From positions 1-64,000 of the forward strand of contig NZ_QTQI01000011.1 in the NCBI RefSeq assembly GCF_003853705.1: DNA of 64,000 nucleotides. Direction: 5' to 3'. Within the stretch, counting starts at the first letter, position 1. The number at the start of each line of letters is the position of its first letter. Positions 33,687-41,204 of the stretch are shown here, piece by piece. The notes under the pieces are model-generated. The model had not been told where the DNA came from. It worked only from the letters and a program-made list of their open reading frames with translations, and made no database searches. Both the position numbers and the translations under genes were made by a program. Origin of the DNA: Burkholderia sp. Bp8992. GTDB lineage: Bacteria; Pseudomonadota; Gammaproteobacteria; Burkholderiales; Burkholderiaceae.

Positions 33687-33986
33687 ATGACATCCCGACA
33701 ACATACGGGCCACGAGTACAGCCACGCACGCGCGCACGAAGGCGAGCGCGTGCAGCAGGACCACGACAAGGGCGGCCACCAGACCGGGCACGGCAAGGCG
33801 CCGAGCCCGGTCGACGTGCAGAAGGCGCTGAAGGGCATGGACTATCCGGCGAGCAAGTCGGAGGTCGTCCAGTGCGCGGAGCGCGCGCATGCGGATCCCA
33901 ATGTACTCGACATGCTGCGCCGGATTCCCGATCGCGAGTACGGTACGCCGGCATCGGTATCGAAGGAGCTCGGACGGCTGATGTAA
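33687..33986 (+). CDS. DUF2795 domain protein
   Basis: 99 residues. A charged His/Lys-rich N terminus is followed by VDVQKALKGMDYPASKSEVVQCAER and a helical end (ILRRIPDREYG-like), matching the DUF2795 fold. Function unknown; it is recurrently found among stress-induced small proteins. AAGGAGG lies seven bases upstream of the ATG. Same transcript as the SDR before it. Confidence 0.8.
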   Translation: MTSRQHTGHEYSHARAHEGERVQQDHDKGGHQTGHGKAPSPVDVQKALKGMDYPASKSEVVQCAERAHADPNVLDMLRRIPDREYGTPASVSKELGRLM

Positions 33987-34040
33987 GGGCCGTCCCGTCG
34001 CGCCCTGTGCGGCGCACCACCGGTCACGCGGAGGACCAGC

Positions 34041-34607
34041 ATGGCGATGATCGTCGCAGGCCGCTTCACGACGTTCGACGAGGCGGAAGGTGCGGCGCGC
34101 CACCTTTACGAGCGCGCGTTCGGCACGGACGACGTGTCGATCTTCTTCCTGAATCCGGGCGGCCAGCACGCGCGCTTTCCGATCGGCGGGGACGTGTATG
34201 CCGATACGGCGGCGAAGCCGGGCGGCCGCGGCGCGATGGCGGGGGCGGTCCGCGGGCTGCTGATCGGCGTCGTCGTCGGGTTGATCGTCTACGCGGTGGG
34301 CGTGCGCTACTGGTTCGTGCCCGCCGCGGGTGCGCTGGCCGGCGCGTATCTCGGCGCCTTCGGCGGCGCGCTCGGCCGGATGCGCGGCGAGGCGGCCGAG
34401 GGCAAGGGCGCGCTCGCGCAGAGCGACACGGGCGTGATCCTCGCCGCGCGCGTGACGCCCGACACCGCGACCGCCGCGGAAGACGTGCTGCACGCGAACG
34501 GCGCGCAGTCGATCGAGCGCGTCGAGGGCGACTGGCGTGACGGCGAATGGCGCGACTTCGACCCGGTGCGCCGTCCGGACCAGGCCACGTCGGGCGGTTC
34601 GCGCTGA
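34041..34607 (+). CDS. Glycine-zipper membrane protein, 188 aa
   Basis: Starts MAMIVAGRFTTFDEAEGAARHL, a ferredoxin-like strand-helix pattern. Then come two hydrophobic Gly/Ala-rich segments (about 70-115) and a second ferredoxin-like part (VILAARVTPDTATAAEDVL) ending in an acidic/Arg tail. This is the layout of DUF1269/general-stress membrane proteins. Function unknown. GGAGGA precedes the ATG; it lies 54 bases after the DUF2795 gene with no promoter in between. Confidence 0.75.
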   Translation: MAMIVAGRFTTFDEAEGAARHLYERAFGTDDVSIFFLNPGGQHARFPIGGDVYADTAAKPGGRGAMAGAVRGLLIGVVVGLIVYAVGVRYWFVPAAGALAGAYLGAFGGALGRMRGEAAEGKGALAQSDTGVILAARVTPDTATAAEDVLHANGAQSIERVEGDWRDGEWRDFDPVRRPDQATSGGSR

Positions 34608-34617
34608 CGATGCACTT

Positions 34618-34669
34618 TATTGCATGCGCTTGCAACGTCGACCGTGCAAACACGGCCGCGCCTTGCAAG
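34618..34669. promoter_or_regulatory. Cluster of TTGCA/TGCAA half-sites upstream of a sigma-54 promoter
   Basis: Within about 50 bases there are TTGCATGCGCTTGCAACG (34619-34636), GTGCAAA and CTTGCAAG. These are the same half-sites as in the motifs at 9757, 41612 and 54607, and they end about 20-50 bases before the -24 element at 34686. Candidate activator binding region. Confidence 0.4.
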
Positions 34670-34685
34670 CCGGCGTCTCGGGCGC

Positions 34686-34699
34686 GGCATGCGGCTTGC
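34686..34699 (+). promoter_or_regulatory. Sigma-54 promoter for the SDR-DUF4142 operon
   Basis: GGCATG-CGGC-TTGC: full consensus. Start point near 34711, 23 bases before ATG 34734. Confidence 0.78.
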
Positions 34700-34733
34700 G
34701 CGGCATGACCGGCACCCGTTCAAGGAGGAACCC

Positions 34734-35591
34734 ATGACCAGCGCACAAACGCCGCCGCCCCAGAAACAGACGCACCAGCCGGGCACCGAGGGCGACATGG
34801 TCCCGAAGCCGCGCGACGACGCAGCCGATTACACGGGCAGCGGCAAGCTGGCCGGCAAGGTCGCGCTCGTGACGGGCGGCGACAGCGGGATCGGTCGCGC
34901 GGTGGCGATCGGTTTCGCGAAGGAAGGCGCGGACGTCGCGATCGTCTATCTGAAGGAGTCCGACGATGCCGCGCACACGAAGAAGCTGATCGAACAGGCC
35001 GGCCGGCGCTGCGAGGCGATCGCGTGCGACGTCGGCGATCGCCGTCAGGCGCGCGACGCGGTGGCGCGCACGGTCGAGCGGCTCGGCCGGCTCGACGTGC
35101 TCGTGAACAATGCGGGCGAGCAGCATCCGCAGCCGGGCATCGAGGACGTGACCGAGGAACAGCTCGAACGCACGTTCCGCACGAACGTGTACGGGATGTT
35201 CTTCTGCACGCAGGCCGCGCTGCCGCACATGAAACAGGGCGGACGCATCGTCAACACGGCGTCGGTGACGGCCTACCACGGCAGCCCGAAACTGCCCGAC
35301 TACTCGGCGACCAAGGGCGCGATCGTCGCGTTTACGCGCTCGCTGGCGATCGAGCTGGCCGAACGCGACATTCGCGTGAACGCGGTCGCGCCGGGGCCGA
35401 TCTGGACGCCGCTGATCCCGTCGACATTCACGGCCGAGCAGGTCGCGAAGTTCGGCTCGAACGTGCCGCTCGGGCGGCCGGGGCAGCCGGACGAGCTGAT
35501 CGACTGTTACGTGCTGCTCGCGTCGGACGGCGCGAGCTACATGACGGGGCAGACGCTGCACCCGAACGGCGGCTCGATCGTCGGCGGCTGA
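34734..35591 (+). CDS. SDR oxidoreductase, general-stress type (YghA/Gsp39-like)
   Basis: 285 residues with a polar extension of about 45 residues (PPPQKQTHQPGTEGDM) typical of the YghA/GSP39 branch. TGGDSGIGRAV cofactor site, NNAGEQHPQ, catalytic Ser in TASVTAY, YSATKGA, and an end PNGGSIVGG. Homologues are general-stress or glucose-dehydrogenase-like reductases; the substrate is undetermined. AAGGAGGA fixes the start. Directly driven by the sigma-54-type promoter at 34686. Confidence 0.9.
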   Translation: MTSAQTPPPQKQTHQPGTEGDMVPKPRDDAADYTGSGKLAGKVALVTGGDSGIGRAVAIGFAKEGADVAIVYLKESDDAAHTKKLIEQAGRRCEAIACDVGDRRQARDAVARTVERLGRLDVLVNNAGEQHPQPGIEDVTEEQLERTFRTNVYGMFFCTQAALPHMKQGGRIVNTASVTAYHGSPKLPDYSATKGAIVAFTRSLAIELAERDIRVNAVAPGPIWTPLIPSTFTAEQVAKFGSNVPLGRPGQPDELIDCYVLLASDGASYMTGQTLHPNGGSIVGG

Positions 35592-35645
35592 CGAGCGTCG
35601 ACCGCCGCCGGCGGCCGCTTCCACGCAAGTGCAAGGAGGACACAG

Positions 35646-36251
35646 ATGAAACATCCCAACTGGACGATCGCGGTGCTCGCCGCAGGCGCGCTCGCCGTGT
35701 CTGCGCTCGCCGGCGCGCAGATGCCGAGCGAGCCGCCCGCATCGAATTCGCATGTGCCGGGCGGCGTGATCAATCCGTCGTCGGGCGCGGGCGACGCACG
35801 CATCGCGAAGGCGCCGCAAGGCGGCGACGCGGAATTCGTCGACAAGGCCGCGATCGCCGGCAAGGCCGAACTGCAGGCAAGCCAGCTCGCGCTGAAGCAG
35901 GCGCGGTCGCCGGACGTGCGCGCATTCGCGCAGCGGATGGTGAGCGATCACGGCAAGGCGAACGCGCGGCTCACCGAGATTGCCGCCCGCAAGGGTATGA
36001 AGCCGCAGGTCGAACAGATCGCGGACCCCGACGTCGAGGCGCTGCGCGGCAAGAGCGGTCGCGACTTCGACGCCGCGTACGTGGCGGCGGTCGGCCCCGA
36101 CGCGCACCGCAAGGCCGTCGCGCTGTTCGAAGGCGAGGCGCGCGACGGCCAGGATCCGCAGCTGCGCGAGTTCGCGAGCGCCACGCTGCCGACGCTCCGG
36201 CATCACCTGAGCATGGCGCAGGCGCTCGAACGCAAGGTGGGCGCGCAGTAA
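35646..36251 (+). CDS. DUF4142 exported protein
   Basis: 201 residues. Signal peptide (KHPNWTIAVLAAGALAVSALAGA) with cleavage near ALAGAQ. The rest is a DUF4142 ferritin-like four-helix domain: DAEFVDKAAIAGKAELQASQLAL, AFAQRMVSDHGKAN, and a second pair of helices. The family is periplasmic and common in stress regulons, with unknown activity. AAGGAGGA precedes the ATG. A hairpin terminator follows the gene. Confidence 0.88.
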   Translation: MKHPNWTIAVLAAGALAVSALAGAQMPSEPPASNSHVPGGVINPSSGAGDARIAKAPQGGDAEFVDKAAIAGKAELQASQLALKQARSPDVRAFAQRMVSDHGKANARLTEIAARKGMKPQVEQIADPDVEALRGKSGRDFDAAYVAAVGPDAHRKAVALFEGEARDGQDPQLREFASATLPTLRHHLSMAQALERKVGAQ

Positions 36252-36271
36252 CGCGCGCCCGTCCAACCCCC

Positions 36272-36297
36272 GGGCCGCGCGCGCGGCCCGTTTTTTT
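36272..36297 (+). terminator. Rho-independent terminator after the DUF4142 gene
   Basis: Perfect stem GGGCCGCGC/GCGCGGCCC (36272-36289) followed by seven T residues (36291-36297). The next gene starts only 14 bases later, so its transcription must involve read-through or a promoter I cannot see. Confidence 0.75.
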
Positions 36298-36310
36298 CGG
36301 AGAGTCAGTC

Positions 36311-36919
36311 ATGGCCCATCGGCAACCGAAACACGAAGGCATCCGCGAATTGCTCTGCCAGGCATACGAAACCGAGCTTGGCGGCGCGAAGATCTACGAG
36401 GCCGCGCTGCAGTGCGCGACCGACGAGGATCTGCACAAGGAATGGGAGAAGTATCACCGCGAGACGCTGCATCACCAGGAGGTGCTGCGCAAGGTGTTCG
36501 AGACGTTCGGCATGGACCCCGATGCGCAGTCGCCCGGGCGCAGCGCGGTCGCGGCCACCGGCAAGTCGCTCGTCCACGTGATCGAGCAGGCGCAGAAGCA
36601 GGCCGACCCGGCCGTCGCGCAGGTCGTCGCGGCGGAGTGCGTGGTGCTCGCCGAGACCAAGGACCACCTGAACTGGGAATTGATCGGCTACGCGGCCGAC
36701 CAGCTGTCGGGCGACGCGGCGAAGACGCTGAAGGATGCGCACGACGAGGTCGAGGCCGACGAGGATCACCACCTGTATCACACGCGCGGCTGGGCGCGCG
36801 AGCTGTGGATCGGGTCGATGGGCTTCAAGGCCGTGCTGCCGCCGCCGGAAGAGGTGAAGAAGGTCGAATCGGCGGCCGAGGCAGCGCGCGCCGAACGCTC
36901 GCGCGGCAAGATGATGTGA
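36311..36919 (+). CDS. Ferritin-like domain protein, 202 aa
   Basis: A four-helix bundle protein with repeated metal-ligand-like motifs: YETELGGAKIYEAAL, KYHRETLHHQEVL, LAETKDHLNWEL and DEVEADEDHHLYH. Spacing of E-x2-H and D/E residues suggests a diiron or other metal site, as in the 'DUF892/ferritin-like' stress proteins. Enzymatic role unknown. CGGAGAG lies before the ATG, right after the terminator T-run. It ends convergently with the NRAMP gene. Confidence 0.8.
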   Translation: MAHRQPKHEGIRELLCQAYETELGGAKIYEAALQCATDEDLHKEWEKYHRETLHHQEVLRKVFETFGMDPDAQSPGRSAVAATGKSLVHVIEQAQKQADPAVAQVVAAECVVLAETKDHLNWELIGYAADQLSGDAAKTLKDAHDEVEADEDHHLYHTRGWARELWIGSMGFKAVLPPPEEVKKVESAAEAARAERSRGKMM

Positions 36920-37027
36920 CGGCCGCGGGCCGGCAGCCGGGCGGTGCCGCATGGGCGTCCGCCCGGCTGTTCGCGTTGCGCTTCGCGCTGCGCCGAACCG
37001 GTTGCCGGCACAACCGTTCCGTTCCGC

Positions 37028-38320
37028 TCAGGTCAGCAGGTCGACGATCATCGCGACCACCGATGCGCCCATCAGCGCGACCGCGAGCCAGCCGAACAGT
37101 TTCGCTGCCGGTCCGCTGCCGGGCTGCCCGGCCGCTTCGCGCCGCCGCGCCAGCAGCATCACGAGCACGAGCATCGGCACCGCCGCGACGCCGTTGAGCA
37201 CGGCGCTCCAGTACAACGCCTTGATCGGATCGATCGGGCTGATGCAGATCGCGATGCCGACGATCACGCACAGCGCCAGCACCGCGTAGAACGCGGGCGC
37301 GCGCCGCACGGGTTCGTTCAGCCCTTCGCGGAACCGCCAGGCTTCCGCGCAACCGTACGCGGCGCTGCCGGCGAACGCCGGAATCGCGAGCAGCCCGCAG
37401 CCCACGATGCCGAACGCGAACACGACGAACGCGGCTTCGCCGGCGATCGGCCGCAACGCTTCGGCAGCCTGCGCGGTGCTGCCGATATCGTGCTTGCCGT
37501 GTGCGAAGAACACGGCCGCGCCGATCACCATGATGCAGAACGACACCGCGTTGGTGACGATCATGCCGGTCCACGTGTCGAACGTGACGCGCCGTTCGGT
37601 CGCGGCGCGCGTGCCGGCCGCCCCTTCGCGCTGCTCGGACGCGGTTTCCTCGACTTCGAGCGCGGCCTGCCAGACGAACAGGTAAGGGCTCAGCGTCGTG
37701 CCGAGCACGGCGACGGCGGTGGTTGCGTACGCATGCGTGAACGCGATCTGCGGCAGCACGAGCGCATGCAGCACGCCGCGCCAGTCGACCTGCACGAAGC
37801 CGAGTTCGAGCACGTACGCGAGCAGGCCGAGCGTCATCCACTTCAGCCAGCGCGCGTAGCGCTCGTACGACAGCGTCACCTGCAGCGCGAGCGATGCGAT
37901 GCCGTAAAGCGGCGCATACCAGTAGCTGCGGCCGCCGGCGACGAGCGTCGTTGCATCGCCCATTGCCGCGAGATCGGCGCCGACGTTCGCGATATTGACG
38001 ATCGCGACCATCACGATCAGCACCTTGGCGAGACGGTCGGAGAAATGCTCGCGAATGGCGGCGACGAGCCCTTCGCGGTTGCGGCGCCCGATGAAGGCCG
38101 ACGCGAGCTGCACGGCGACCATCATCGGCAGCGTGACGACGATCATCCACAGCATGTTGAAGCCGAACTGGCTGCCGGCCTGCGCGTAGACGGCCACGTT
38201 GCTCGGGTCGGCATCGGATGCTCCCGCGAGCAGGCCGGGGCCGAGCCGCCGGTACCACGGTTGCACGGCGGGCGGCGCGGCGTCGGCCGCCGGCGGCACG
38301 CCTTCGTCCGGCGCGCTCAT
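37028..38320 (-). CDS. NRAMP-family divalent metal transporter
   Basis: 430 residues with about 11 hydrophobic segments. The first helix carries GASDADPSNVAVYAQAG, in which the canonical DPGN metal-binding motif reads DPSN. A mid-protein segment carries GTTLSPYLFVWQAALEVEE. Several NRAMP-related transporters with this change move Mg or other ions rather than Mn/Fe, so the substrate is uncertain. Inner-membrane. Its ATG overlaps the stop of the UdgX gene (ATGA), so they are cotranscribed. Confidence 0.88.
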   Translation of the reverse strand: MSAPDEGVPPAADAAPPAVQPWYRRLGPGLLAGASDADPSNVAVYAQAGSQFGFNMLWMIVVTLPMMVAVQLASAFIGRRNREGLVAAIREHFSDRLAKVLIVMVAIVNIANVGADLAAMGDATTLVAGGRSYWYAPLYGIASLALQVTLSYERYARWLKWMTLGLLAYVLELGFVQVDWRGVLHALVLPQIAFTHAYATTAVAVLGTTLSPYLFVWQAALEVEETASEQREGAAGTRAATERRVTFDTWTGMIVTNAVSFCIMVIGAAVFFAHGKHDIGSTAQAAEALRPIAGEAAFVVFAFGIVGCGLLAIPAFAGSAAYGCAEAWRFREGLNEPVRRAPAFYAVLALCVIVGIAICISPIDPIKALYWSAVLNGVAAVPMLVLVMLLARRREAAGQPGSGPAAKLFGWLAVALMGASVVAMIVDLLT

Positions 38321-38979
38321 CCGGCGTCGCCGCGGGCGTGACGGCCGCTCTCGCGGTGCCGGTCGCGCGCGAGGTCCGACGCGGTGCGCAGCGCGTCGAC
38401 GAGCGCCCGGTACGCGTGCTCGCGCGAATCGGCGCCGCGCGTGCGCAGCACGTACGACGGGTGGTAGGCCGCGACGACGAGCCGGCCATCGCCGGTGCGC
38501 ACCGGCGCGCGCGTGCGCTCGAGCGTCGCGTCGTTGTCCTGCAGCACGGCGCGCAGCGCGGTGGCGCCGAGCGCGACGACCACGCGCGGATGCACCGCAT
38601 CGAGTTCGCGCTCGAGCCAGTAGCGGCACGCGGCCACTTCGCGCTGCGCGGGCGTCTTGTGCAGGCGCCGCTTGCCGCGCGGCTCCCATTTGAAGTGCTT
38701 GACCGCGTTCGTCACGTACACGTGCGTGCGTTCGATGCCGGCCTCGTCGAGCGCGCGATCGAGCAGGCGGCCGGCCGCGCCGACGAACGGCAAGCCGGCG
38801 CGGTCTTCCTGGTCGCCCGGCTGTTCGCCCACCAGCATGATCGATGCGTCGAGGGGCCCCATACCGGGCACCGGCTGCGTTGCGTGTTCCCACAGCGTGC
38901 AGCGGCGGCACGCGTCGAGCGTGGGCGGCGCGTCGTCGTCGGCGGGCGGGGCCGGATGTGCCGGCGGCTTGCGGGTCAT
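38317..38979 (-). CDS. udgX: UdgX-type uracil-DNA glycosylase
   Basis: 220 residues of the family 4-related UDG group. GEQPGDQED (51-59) and the loop KRRLHKTP with His107 are the UdgX signature; in Mycobacterium smegmatis UdgX the equivalent His bonds covalently to the uracil site after excision. Cys24, Cys27 and Cys118 fit Fe-S ligands, and His95 (NAVKH) stands where classical family 4 enzymes have the fourth Cys. The YHPSYVLR motif near the end is conserved. Role: DNA repair, with an irreversible protein-DNA link. Its start overlaps a 41-residue ORF upstream. Confidence 0.92.
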   Translation of the reverse strand: MTRKPPAHPAPPADDDAPPTLDACRRCTLWEHATQPVPGMGPLDASIMLVGEQPGDQEDRAGLPFVGAAGRLLDRALDEAGIERTHVYVTNAVKHFKWEPRGKRRLHKTPAQREVAACRYWLERELDAVHPRVVVALGATALRAVLQDNDATLERTRAPVRTGDGRLVVAAYHPSYVLRTRGADSREHAYRALVDALRTASDLARDRHRESGRHARGDAG

Positions 38980-39101
38980 GCGACGCCCCGTGCACGGACC
39001 GCAGCCGGGGCGCGCCGCCGGCGCGCGGAACGGTCCGGCGCGCGGGCTGCCGCACGCGCGGAGGAACGCAAACCGGACAGATGAAGCCGCATCGCGCGCA
39101 T
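38976..39101 (-). CDS. Possible 41-aa Arg/Ala-rich leader protein before udgX
   Basis: ATG at 39101 preceded by GGGAG six bases upstream. The peptide is strongly basic (many Arg, Ala, few others) and its stop overlaps the udgX ATG (ATGA). It lies between the minus-strand sigma-54 site at 39136 and udgX. It could be a real small protein, a translational coupler, or chance. No homologue recognised. Confidence 0.35.
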   Translation of the reverse strand: MRAMRLHLSGLRSSARAAARAPDRSARRRRAPAAVRARGVA

Positions 39102-39135
39102 GAAGAACTCCCGTATCGACGATGCGAGAGACGCA

Positions 39136-39149
39136 GCAACCGGCATGCC
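39136..39149 (-). promoter_or_regulatory. Sigma-54 promoter for the udgX-NRAMP operon
   Basis: On the minus strand GGCATG-CCGG-TTGC followed by T: full consensus. Start point near 39124, 23 bases before the small ORF and about 145 before udgX. Confidence 0.7.
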
Positions 39150-39165
39150 GCATGCAGTCGCGACG

Positions 39166-39179
39166 GGTGCGCGGCTTGC
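39166..39179 (+). promoter_or_regulatory. Sigma-54 promoter candidate for the single-domain receiver
   Basis: GGTGCG-CGGC-TTGC: one mismatch (A to G), sharing CGGCTTGCG with four other sites. Start point near 39191, 22 bases before ATG 39213. An alternative plus-strand site is GGCATG-CCGC-ATGC at 39142-39155. Confidence 0.55.
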
Positions 39180-39212
39180 GTGGCCATCCGGTCCAACGAC
39201 GGGAGAACCGCG

Positions 39213-39701
39213 ATGCAATTCGACCCCGGCGACGATCCGACCGCCGACGATGTGCTGCTGTGGCGCGCGCCCGGCACCGTGCCGCGCCGCCCGCGTCGCG
39301 TCCTGGTCGTCGACGACTATCGCGACGCAGCCGACGCACTGCGCCTGCTGCTCGAGGCGCGCGGCTTCGAATGCCGCGTCGCCGACGATCCGTTCGCCGT
39401 GTGCGACGTCGCGCGCGACTGGCAGCCGTTCGCGGTCGTGCTCGACATCGCGATGCCGGGCCTCGACGGGCTGCAACTCGCGATGCGGCTGCGCGGCGAT
39501 CCGCGAACGGCCGACATGCTGCTCGTCGCGTGCAGCGGGTTCGCGTCGCGGCGCGACTGCGAACAGGCGAAGGCAGCGGGCTTCGACGCGCACTGCGCGA
39601 AACCGCTGACGCCGCACCGGCTGCTGGGCTATCTGGAATCGGCGAGCGGCGGCGCAGGGCAGGTCGACGGTGCCGTTACACGGCCTTGTAAAAACGCGTG
39701 A
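39213..39701 (+). CDS. Stand-alone response-regulator receiver
   Basis: 162 residues. A 27-residue Asp/Arg-rich lead is followed by VLVVDDYRDAADALRLLL, phospho-Asp78 (VVLDIAMPG) and Lys130 (HCAKPLT). There is no output domain. Such receivers act as phosphate sinks, relay intermediates or partner-binding switches. It is closest in style to the receivers of the hybrid kinases in this window, so it may take part in the same relay. GGGAG precedes the ATG. Confidence 0.88.
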   Translation: MQFDPGDDPTADDVLLWRAPGTVPRRPRRVLVVDDYRDAADALRLLLEARGFECRVADDPFAVCDVARDWQPFAVVLDIAMPGLDGLQLAMRLRGDPRTADMLLVACSGFASRRDCEQAKAAGFDAHCAKPLTPHRLLGYLESASGGAGQVDGAVTRPCKNA

Positions 39702-39726
39702 CGTGCGTGACGCGTCGACGCACAAG

Positions 39727-39752
39727 AAAAACGCCCCGCGCGGGCGGGGCGT
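39727..39752 (-). terminator. Rho-independent terminator of the CBS-PRC operon
   Basis: Stem ACGCCCCGC-GCGG-GCGGGGCGT (39731-39752). On the minus strand it is followed by TTTTTCTTG, so it ends transcription coming from the PRC-barrel gene. It may also slow plus-strand transcription leaving the receiver gene, though no T-run follows on that strand. Confidence 0.75.
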
Positions 39753-39798
39753 GTGGAACGCGGATGCACCGGCGAGCCGGCGCCGCATCGGCGTGCGG

Positions 39799-40281
39799 TC
39801 AGTGACGATCGCGCGCGCGCGGATCGTTCAGTTCCTCGGTCGGGTCGGTCAGCCCGAGTTCGTCGCCGGCGCTCCAGTACGGCGCGCTGCCGTAGAACTC
39901 GTGCAGCGGCTCGGCCCATTGCGGATCGGCCATCGCCGGCCAGTGATCCTTGTCGAATCCCGGTGCGTTGCGGATCCGCTCGGACGATACCGACAGCAGG
40001 AAGCACTTGCGTTCGGTGTCGAGCGTGAGCGCGCTCCACGGAATCGCGTGCAGCTTGTCGCCGATGCCGAGGATGCCGCCGCTCGACAGCACCGCATAGG
40101 CGATCCGGCCCGAGCGCACGTCGAGCATGATGTCCTTGATCTTGCCGACATCGTCGCCGTCGGTCGTATAGACCTTGTCGCCTTCCAGCGTATCGGCCGC
40201 CATCACGTCGGGGCCGGGGCCGGCCGCGGTCGCGGCGCCCTTGCCGATGATGCGGGTCTGACCTTGATCGGAAGTCTGCAT
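39799..40281 (-). CDS. PRC-barrel domain protein
   Basis: 160 residues. The PRC-barrel core spans about 27-105 (VMAADTLEGDKVYTTDGDDVGKIKDIMLD, then GILGIGDKLHAIPWSAL). The C-terminal region contains WPAMADPQWAEPLHEFYG, common to stress-type PRC proteins of proteobacteria. Function unknown; PRC barrels mediate protein interactions in photosynthetic reaction centres and RNA maturation. It follows the CBS gene by 88 bases with GGAGGAAACC before the ATG. Confidence 0.87.
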   Translation of the reverse strand: MQTSDQGQTRIIGKGAATAAGPGPDVMAADTLEGDKVYTTDGDDVGKIKDIMLDVRSGRIAYAVLSSGGILGIGDKLHAIPWSALTLDTERKCFLLSVSSERIRNAPGFDKDHWPAMADPQWAEPLHEFYGSAPYWSAGDELGLTDPTEELNDPRARDRH

Positions 40282-40369
40282 GGTTTCCTCCAGGCTGCAT
40301 GGGCGCGACCGTGCCCGGGGTGGGCCCTGCGGGTCGCGCGGGTGGTCGGGACGGGCGAGGATCGCGCCG

Positions 40370-40801
40370 TCACGTCTGCTTCGGTTGCGACACGCCTTCG
40401 AGCGTGTTCGCGACGTCGTCGCGGTCGGGGCTGGCCGTGCGCGTCGCGATGTCCGCGAGCGACAGCATGCCGACCAGACGCTTGTCGTGATCGACGACCG
40501 GCAGCCGGCGCAGTTGCGCGTCGGCCATGTAGTGCTGGATCTCGTCCAGCGAATCGTCGTCGAAGCACCATTCGATCGGGCCCGACGCGACTTCGTGGAT
40601 CCGCGTCTCCGGCGGCTTGCCGGCCGAGATCGCGCGCACCGCGAGATCGCGGTCCGTCACCATCCCGATCAGCCGGTTGTTGTCGCACACGGGCAGCGCG
40701 CCGATGTCGTAACGCTCCATCAGTTGCGCGGCGTGCCGGATCGAGTCGGTCGGCGCGATGCGCACGACGTCCTGCGACATGATTTCGTTGACGCGATGCA
40801 T
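40370..40801 (-). CDS. Tandem CBS domain protein
   Basis: 143 residues made of two CBS motifs: IMSQDVVRIAPTDSIRHAAQLM with DRDLAVRA, and a second with RRLPVVDHDKRLVGMLSLADIA. A CBS pair binds adenosine nucleotides and works as an energy or ligand sensor. There is no attached enzyme domain, so it is a stand-alone module. AAGGAGG precedes the ATG. Driven by the perfect sigma-54-type site 47 bases upstream. Confidence 0.92.
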   Translation of the reverse strand: MHRVNEIMSQDVVRIAPTDSIRHAAQLMERYDIGALPVCDNNRLIGMVTDRDLAVRAISAGKPPETRIHEVASGPIEWCFDDDSLDEIQHYMADAQLRRLPVVDHDKRLVGMLSLADIATRTASPDRDDVANTLEGVSQPKQT

Positions 40802-40847
40802 GAAGTCCTCCTTGCGGGTGGGTAGGGCGATTCGTCAGCGGGGTTCA

Positions 40848-40861
40848 GCAAGCCGCGTGCC
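40848..40861 (-). promoter_or_regulatory. Sigma-54 promoter for the CBS-PRC operon
   Basis: On the minus strand GGCACG-CGGC-TTGC followed by T: full consensus, same core as 9838 and 32145. Start point near 40836, 35 bases before ATG 40801. Confidence 0.78.
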
Positions 40862-40882
40862 GTCCGCCATGCGCGCGGCCGC

Positions 40883-41137
40883 TCACGCGTCGCCGCGCTC
40901 GCGCTTGTCCTGCCACGGCCCGTCGTCGTGCGTGCCGGGCGGCGTATCCGGCTCGATGCGCGTAACGCCGCCGGTCGCCGGCGGGTCGCTCGCCGGAAAC
41001 GTGTCCTCGAGCTGCCGGTCGATATGGCGTTCCGAATGGCGCGTGCGCGTGCGGTCCTGTTGCTTCAGCGGCGGCGACGTGTCGCTGTGCCGCTCGTGCG
41101 CCGGCTTGTCGTGGCCGGGCCGGGTCGAATCCTTCAT
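40883..41137 (-). CDS. Small hydrophilic protein, 84 aa, with LEDTFPASDPP motif
   Basis: Highly charged and Pro-rich, lacking hydrophobic segments. The stretch RHIDRQLEDTFPASDPPATGG is a pattern I have seen in many small uncharacterised proteins of beta- and alpha-proteobacteria. Probably disordered in isolation. Function unknown. The start at 41137 is preferred over longer upstream frames because those run through the divergent promoter region. It has its own perfect sigma-54-type promoter. Confidence 0.75.
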   Translation of the reverse strand: MKDSTRPGHDKPAHERHSDTSPPLKQQDRTRTRHSERHIDRQLEDTFPASDPPATGGVTRIEPDTPPGTHDDGPWQDKRERGDA

Positions 41138-41176
41138 CGCGAGGCTCCGTGTCGGTGACGATGGGCCACAAGTGCC

Positions 41177-41190
41177 GCAACGGTCGTGCC
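41177..41190 (-). promoter_or_regulatory. Sigma-54 promoter for the 84-aa protein
   Basis: On the minus strand GGCACG-ACCG-TTGC: full consensus. Start point near 41165, 28 bases before ATG 41137. Only 14 bases separate it from the divergent site at 41205. Confidence 0.75.
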
Positions 41191-41204
41191 CGGCTCGCGC
41201 ACGC

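Noticed and set aside
39676-39691. TTACA-N6-TGTAA as an activator site
   Set aside because: It lies in the coding end of the receiver gene and no promoter follows on either strand at a suitable distance, so I did not list it as a regulatory feature.
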